A DNA stretch of 64,000 nt from Ischnura elegans (taxonomy: Eukaryota > Arthropoda > Insecta > Odonata > Coenagrionidae). The position numbers were made by a program, and so were the translations under genes. The notes under the pieces were generated by a model. That model saw only the letters and a program-made list of their open reading frames with translations, had not been told where the DNA came from and made no database searches. Location: positions 110,317,111-110,381,110 of the forward strand of contig NC_060247.1 of NCBI RefSeq assembly GCF_921293095.1. The letters run 5' to 3'. Below are positions 58,991 through 64,000 of the stretch, one piece after another (the first letter of the stretch is position 1; each line of letters opens with the position of its first letter).

Positions 58991-61800
58991 CCCCGTTGAT
59001 GTTATAATCGGTAAGTAAAAGCAGTTCGATATATTTTACAAAAACGTAGATTCGATATGTGTCGAATGGGTGCTTGGAAAGCAAATATATTTAATTGGTG
59101 CAGCATGAACAATGCTTTAATAAACATTCATAAAATTTCTTTTGTTTAGCATGAATAGTTCGACAGATACGAAAATTTGCATATTTGCTACCATAATCAT
59201 ATCGAATCATCAAGTATACTGAAACGTGAAATGAAAATCTCGCAATCCTATTGATTTATCTTCCCTTCTGGTCATCTACCCTATATTTCATGTTCAAATA
59301 CGCCCGAGGATGTAAAATGCTGCATGTTATAGCCATTCGATATATTTTAAGAAAACGCTGAATCGATATATATATAATGAGACACTGCATGCAAAACATA
59401 TTTCCGTTGGGCTTTGTGAAGAATACCAGGATGTACACATTCACCAAATTTCATTGGTCCAAAGGATATACGAATCAGGTTATACCAATTTGCGTATTTT
59501 CTATAATAATCGATTCGATCATTCGATTATACTGAATCTGTAATGTAAAATTCGCAATGCTTTTGATTTTAATTCCGGTCCATGGCCATTTAACATATAA
59601 TTCCTTGTCAAGTTTGCCCATTGATGTAAATTCCGATGTGTTATAATAATTCCATATATTGTAAGAAAAAGCAGATTCGATATATATCGAATGAAGCAAT
59701 ACATACAAACAATGTTCCCATTGGGCATTGTGAGGAATACCAATGTGTACCCATTCACCAAATTTCATTGGTCCAACGCATATACTATTCAAATTATGCC
59801 AGTTTGCATATTTGCTACAATAATCGATTCGATCTTTCGATTAAAATGCCATCTGCACTGTAAAATCCGCAACGCTGTATATTATAATTCTAGTTAATAG
59901 TCATCTACTCTATAATTCCTCGTCAACAATGCCTGTGGATGTAAAATCCTAAATGTTAAGGCAAATCGATATAATTTGGTAAATGAAGATTCGATATATA
60001 TCGCATGTGAGACCATATACAAAACATATATCTATTGGGCATTGTGAGAAATTCCATGATATACCCATTCCCAAAATTTCTTTGGTCCATTTATATAGCA
60101 ATCAAGTTATGCCAATTTGCGTATTTGCTATAATTATCGTATCGATCTTTCGATTATACTGACATCTGTACTTAAATAACCGCAATACTATTGGTTTAAC
60201 TTCCAGTCTACGGGTATTTTCTATATGATTCCTGGTCAACTATATCCTTGGATGTAAAATCCTATATGTTATAGCAATTCGATATCTTTTAAGAAAAAGT
60301 ATATTCGATATATATCGAACGTGAGACTATATACTAAAAATATTTCCATTAGGCATTGTGAGGAATACCAGGATATACCCATTCACGAAATTTCATTGGT
60401 CCAGCGGACATATAGTATTGAAGTTATGCCAATTTACGTATTTGCTATAATAATCGAATCAATTTTTCGATCATACTGACATCTGTACTGTAAAATCCGC
60501 AATGCTATTGGTTTAACTTAAAGTCAATGGGTATCTACTGTATAATACCTGGTCAACTATGCCCTTGGATGCAAAATCCTATTTGTTATAGCAGTTCGAT
60601 ATATTTGAAGAAAAAGCATATTCGATATATATCGCACGTTAGACTGCATACAAAACATATTTCTGTTGGGCATCGTAAGGAATACCAAGATGTGACCAAT
60701 CGCCAAATTTCATTGGTCCAACGATTATACTTTTCAAGTTATACCAATTTGTGTATTTGCTATAATAATTGAATCGAATTTTCGATCTTACTGACATCTG
60801 TACCGTAAAATCCGCAATGCTATTGGTTTAAAATCCAGTGTATGGGTAACTTTTTTTAAATTCCTGGTCAACTATGTCCCTAGATGTAAAATCCTATATG
60901 TTATAGCAATTCGATATCTTTTAAGAAAAAGTATATTCGATATATATCGAACGTGTGACTACATACAAAACATATTTCCATTGGGTATTGTGAGGAATAG
61001 TTAAATGCACCCATTCACGAAATTTCATTGGTCCAGCGGTAATAGTATTGAAGTTATGCCAATTTACGTATTTGCTATAATAATCGAATCGATTTTTCGA
61101 TCCTACTGACATCTGTACTGTAAAATCCGCAATGCTATTGGTTTAACTTTCTGTCAATGGGTATCTACTATATAAAACCTGGTCAACTATGCCCTTGGAT
61201 GTAATATCCTATTTGTTATAGCAGTTCGATATATTTGAAGAAAAAGCATATTCGATATATATCGCACGTTAGACAACATACAAAACATATTTCTGTAGGG
61301 CATTGTGAAGAATACCAAGATGTGCATATTTGCCAAATTTCATTGGTCCACCGGGTATACTTTTCAAGTTATACCAATTTGTGTATTTGCAATATTAATT
61401 GAATCGATTTTTCGATCATACTGACATCTGTACTGTAAAATCCGCAATGCTATTGGTTTAACATCCAGTGTATGGGTAACTTCTTTAAAATTCCTGGTCA
61501 ACTATGTCCCTAGATGTAAAATCCTATATGTTATAGCAATTCGACATATTTTAAGAAAAAGTAGATTCGATATATATCGAACGTGAGACTGAATACAAAA
61601 CATAGTACCATGGAGCATCGTGAGGAATACCAAGATGTACCTGTTTACCAAGTTTCATTGGTCCAACGTATATACTTATCAAGTTATGCCAATTTGCGTA
61701 TTTGCTATACTAATCGAATCGTACATTGGACACTGCTGACATCTGTACTGTAAAATCCGCAATCCTATTGATATCCCTTCTATGGTCACTCCCTTATCCC
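58990..61800 (+). repeat. Satellite block 2, about 315-bp monomers
   Basis: The core motif recurs at about 59050, 59361, 59675, 59989, 60303, 60620, 60935, 61250 and 61565, steps of 311-317. Units at 60303 and 60935 resemble each other more than their neighbours (both GTATATTCGATATATATCGA then ACG), as do those at 60620 and 61250 (GCATATTCG... TCGCACGTTAGAC), so a two-unit higher-order repeat of about 630 bp is visible. Confidence 0.95.
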
Positions 61801-63570
61801 TGCCTTCTCTAATATCCCCGCTTTCAAAATTAAGCCCATGTTCTTATATTGGTGACGTAATTGGACGGGATGCGTGTATTTCTTACGGGGGCCTAATACA
61901 AAAAGATATAAATTCAAAAGGATGTATTTTCATTAGGAAACATAATTCATCTAAATAATTTATGTGTGCGCATAATTCATTCTTTTCCTTACATATTGTT
62001 AAAATTTTTATCTCCGTAACTATGTAAATAAGCCCAAAAAATGGCTCAATCGAATACAACCTTGTATCGATCATAACTTCGAGTCTAATCAATCGATTCG
62101 CCTGATTTAACTTTTGTCGGATGAATGACATTTTCAGTCGTATTTTGTATGTCATTCATGTTCAAAACTTGATTAATTAAAAAAGTTATTAGCGATTAAA
62201 GCGTATCCAAGGAGATTCGTATCGATATAACTCGCACATGAATCGATCGAGCGGAATGGTCATCATTGCAAAAGTTGACCATTTTAATAATATTATTACT
62301 CTGAAAATTTCATTCCTCTAGCTTAAACGGTTGCTAAGATATTCAAGATTGCATGCTCCACAAAAAAATGGCGACAATGATTTTTCGCTTGCAGGACATT
62401 TTTCGGAATTTAATTATTAATTAACCAAGAGGATTACGGCGGAAGTAAGCTCAAACGTGAGGGTTCGGAGAACCCTCTAACGGTTTTTCTTAAAGATTCC
62501 AAATTTTCATATGGCACATGTCTCAACGCCGAAATCCAAGATTGAAAATTCGACCACCTCTACAATGGAAAGTCGAAATCGTTTATTCCTCGGAATTGTT
62601 TCGACATATGAAAATTCCGAGATAGCCAAAAAATCAACCAAAAAATCTAGTATCTTGCGTTTCAAGGAATTTGTCCTGTGATGATTGCAAGTTGGTCAAA
62701 AAAATTCTTTACGTAGTGCCATAAGAAAAGCATGGGGCACTTTCAAAAAATCATAAAAAATACTAAATATCAATTTATCGCAATGACAACCACACCAAAA
62801 AATCAAACAAAAAATCTAGTTTATACCAAGGGAATCTCATGTTCCTCACATATTTAAAAGTACATAATAAAAGTGAAAAAGTTGTAGTCCCATAAGGCTC
62901 CCATGTTAATTTAAGTCGATATATCTCGAAAACTAATCGACTTTTTCAACTTTTCAGATTTTTCCTCCCGATGAATTTTTTTTTACTTTTTCGTCCAATA
63001 TTCCATATACCCACACCTATCACAGTTTGGGCTACTAATTTGTATCAATCACCCAATCAGTGAATCAAATCGCAGCTATTATAGGGACGTTAACGAGTCG
63101 ATTGGGCGCTTGAATTTATCAAGCGGGTAATTAGGGGGGGTGGAAACATAGTTGTGTCACATATTTTCGAGTCATGTGCCCATAAGTGGTATAATATTCA
63201 AAAATTTCCCCGCCGTTTTTTGAAAGGGTAAGAAACTAAATTTTTCACTGTTAGAAATATTTGTTATTTTCAATATGATTTTATTTGACGGATAATTGAT
63301 TCTTTGATCCATTAAGTTAACCATTGACACATATTCGGAATAAGGTTTTAAAAATTTCAAGAGAGTGTTGATTGTGTGGTTATTATTCAACTGTTAAAGT
63401 CCATAAGCATTGTGATAAGCCACTCTTGAAAATACAACGCAGATTCTTTAGAAAAGTATATAAAGATATTCCACTTGCAAAACGAATGTCCATAATGCAG
63501 TTTGTAAAATACTGAATTGTAACGATTCCTCTAATTTCTTTGGTCTTAAAAAATAGTTATTCTCAAGATA
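61800..63570. repeat. Spacer between satellite blocks (type 2)
   Basis: Its right part is related to 57,515-57,915, including the hairpin at 63107-63125 and the GGTAATTAGGGGGG stretch after it. The left part (61,800-62,800) has several CGATATA/TCGAAAT-type fragments but no gene. Confidence 0.6.
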
Positions 63571-64000
63571 TTCCAATTTGCAAAAAAGATTTGGCATATT
63601 TGCTATCATAATCGTATCGAATTATCAAGTATACTGACACGTGCATTGAAAATACGCAATCCGATTGATTTACCTTCCAATCTTTGATCATCAACACTAA
63701 AATTCCTGGTCGACTATTTACGTGCATGCAAAATCCTATGTTATAACGATTCGATATATTTTAAGAAAAAGCATATTCGTTATGCATCAATCGTGAGACT
63801 ACATGCAAAACATATTACCTTTGGGAATTTTGAGGAATACCAAGATGTACCAAGCACCAAATTTAATTGGTCCAACGGATACACTATTCAACTTGTGCCA
63901 ATGTTATGTATTTGTTATAATAATCGAATCCATTCTTCGATTATACTTGCATTTGTATCGTTGAATCCGCAATGCTATTGATTTAACTTACAGTGTATGG
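63570..64000 (+). repeat. Satellite block 3, continues past the window
   Basis: One diverged monomer and the start of another: the core near 63,776 reads ATTCGTTATGCATCAAT, followed by GAGGAATACCAAGATGTACC and AATAATCGAATCCATTCTTCG. Confidence 0.85.

Noticed and set aside
54640-61800. CRISPR-like or gene-array interpretation of regularly spaced repeats
   Set aside because: The repeat unit is about 315 bp with no short identical repeats alternating with unique spacers, and the genome is eukaryotic with spliced genes.

Overview
The window is nuclear DNA of an animal, almost certainly an insect or close relative. It is AT-rich, has genes split by GT-AG introns, and is full of arthropod-type transposons: Ty3/gypsy, CR1/Jockey-like and restriction-endonuclease LINEs, Penelope, hAT, PIF/Harbinger and MITEs. 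It also holds a 315-bp satellite. The only host genes I can support are members of the secreted, cysteine-rich 27 kDa hemolymph protein family (DUF1397), which is known from insects. I cannot name the species.

Layout. Gene A (2639-8360, +) has six exons, but a TAA lies in frame at codon 48 if the phase-consistent splicing is right. Its introns carry a foldback MITE, a tRNA-like SINE, a MITE fragment, a 5'-truncated LINE and a Penelope GIY-YIG remnant. From about 11,180 to 30,100 and again from about 37,995 to 51,560 lie two direct copies of one large segmental duplication. Each copy contains minus-strand relics of exon 1 and exon 2, followed by a plus-strand gene (gene B in copy 1, gene C in copy 2). 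Gene B (21198-37002) is complete, with six exons encoding 209 residues and a clear signal peptide. Gene C (45950-51320) keeps exons 1-5, has lost the exon-2 splice donor, and its exon 6 is not in the window.

Comparing the two copies dates and bounds later insertions. Copy 1 alone carries a hAT element with 1-kb inverted arms (21566-24792), a PIF/Harbinger remnant, an 8-bp-TSD MITE and an unclassified 3.1-kb insert (14325-17430). Copy 2 alone carries a CR1/Jockey-like LINE (44180-45530) and a very short LINE tail. Intron 5 of gene B is enlarged by two restriction-endonuclease LINE pieces, half of a Ty3/gypsy element (LTR, gag, protease) and an inverted extra copy of its own exon-3 region. Intron 5 of gene C carries another, divergent LINE at the same (TTA)n spot.

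From about 54,600 to the end the DNA is satellite: monomers of about 315 bp, each with a 16-bp palindrome. They form at least three blocks separated by related spacers, one of which hosts a 560-bp GC-rich MITE.

The three genes share exon lengths (116, 152, 148 and 127 bases for exons 3-6, the last in A and B only) and intron phases (1, 0, 2, 1, 2). They are therefore paralogues of one tandem family, which here is being broken up and scattered by duplication and transposition.
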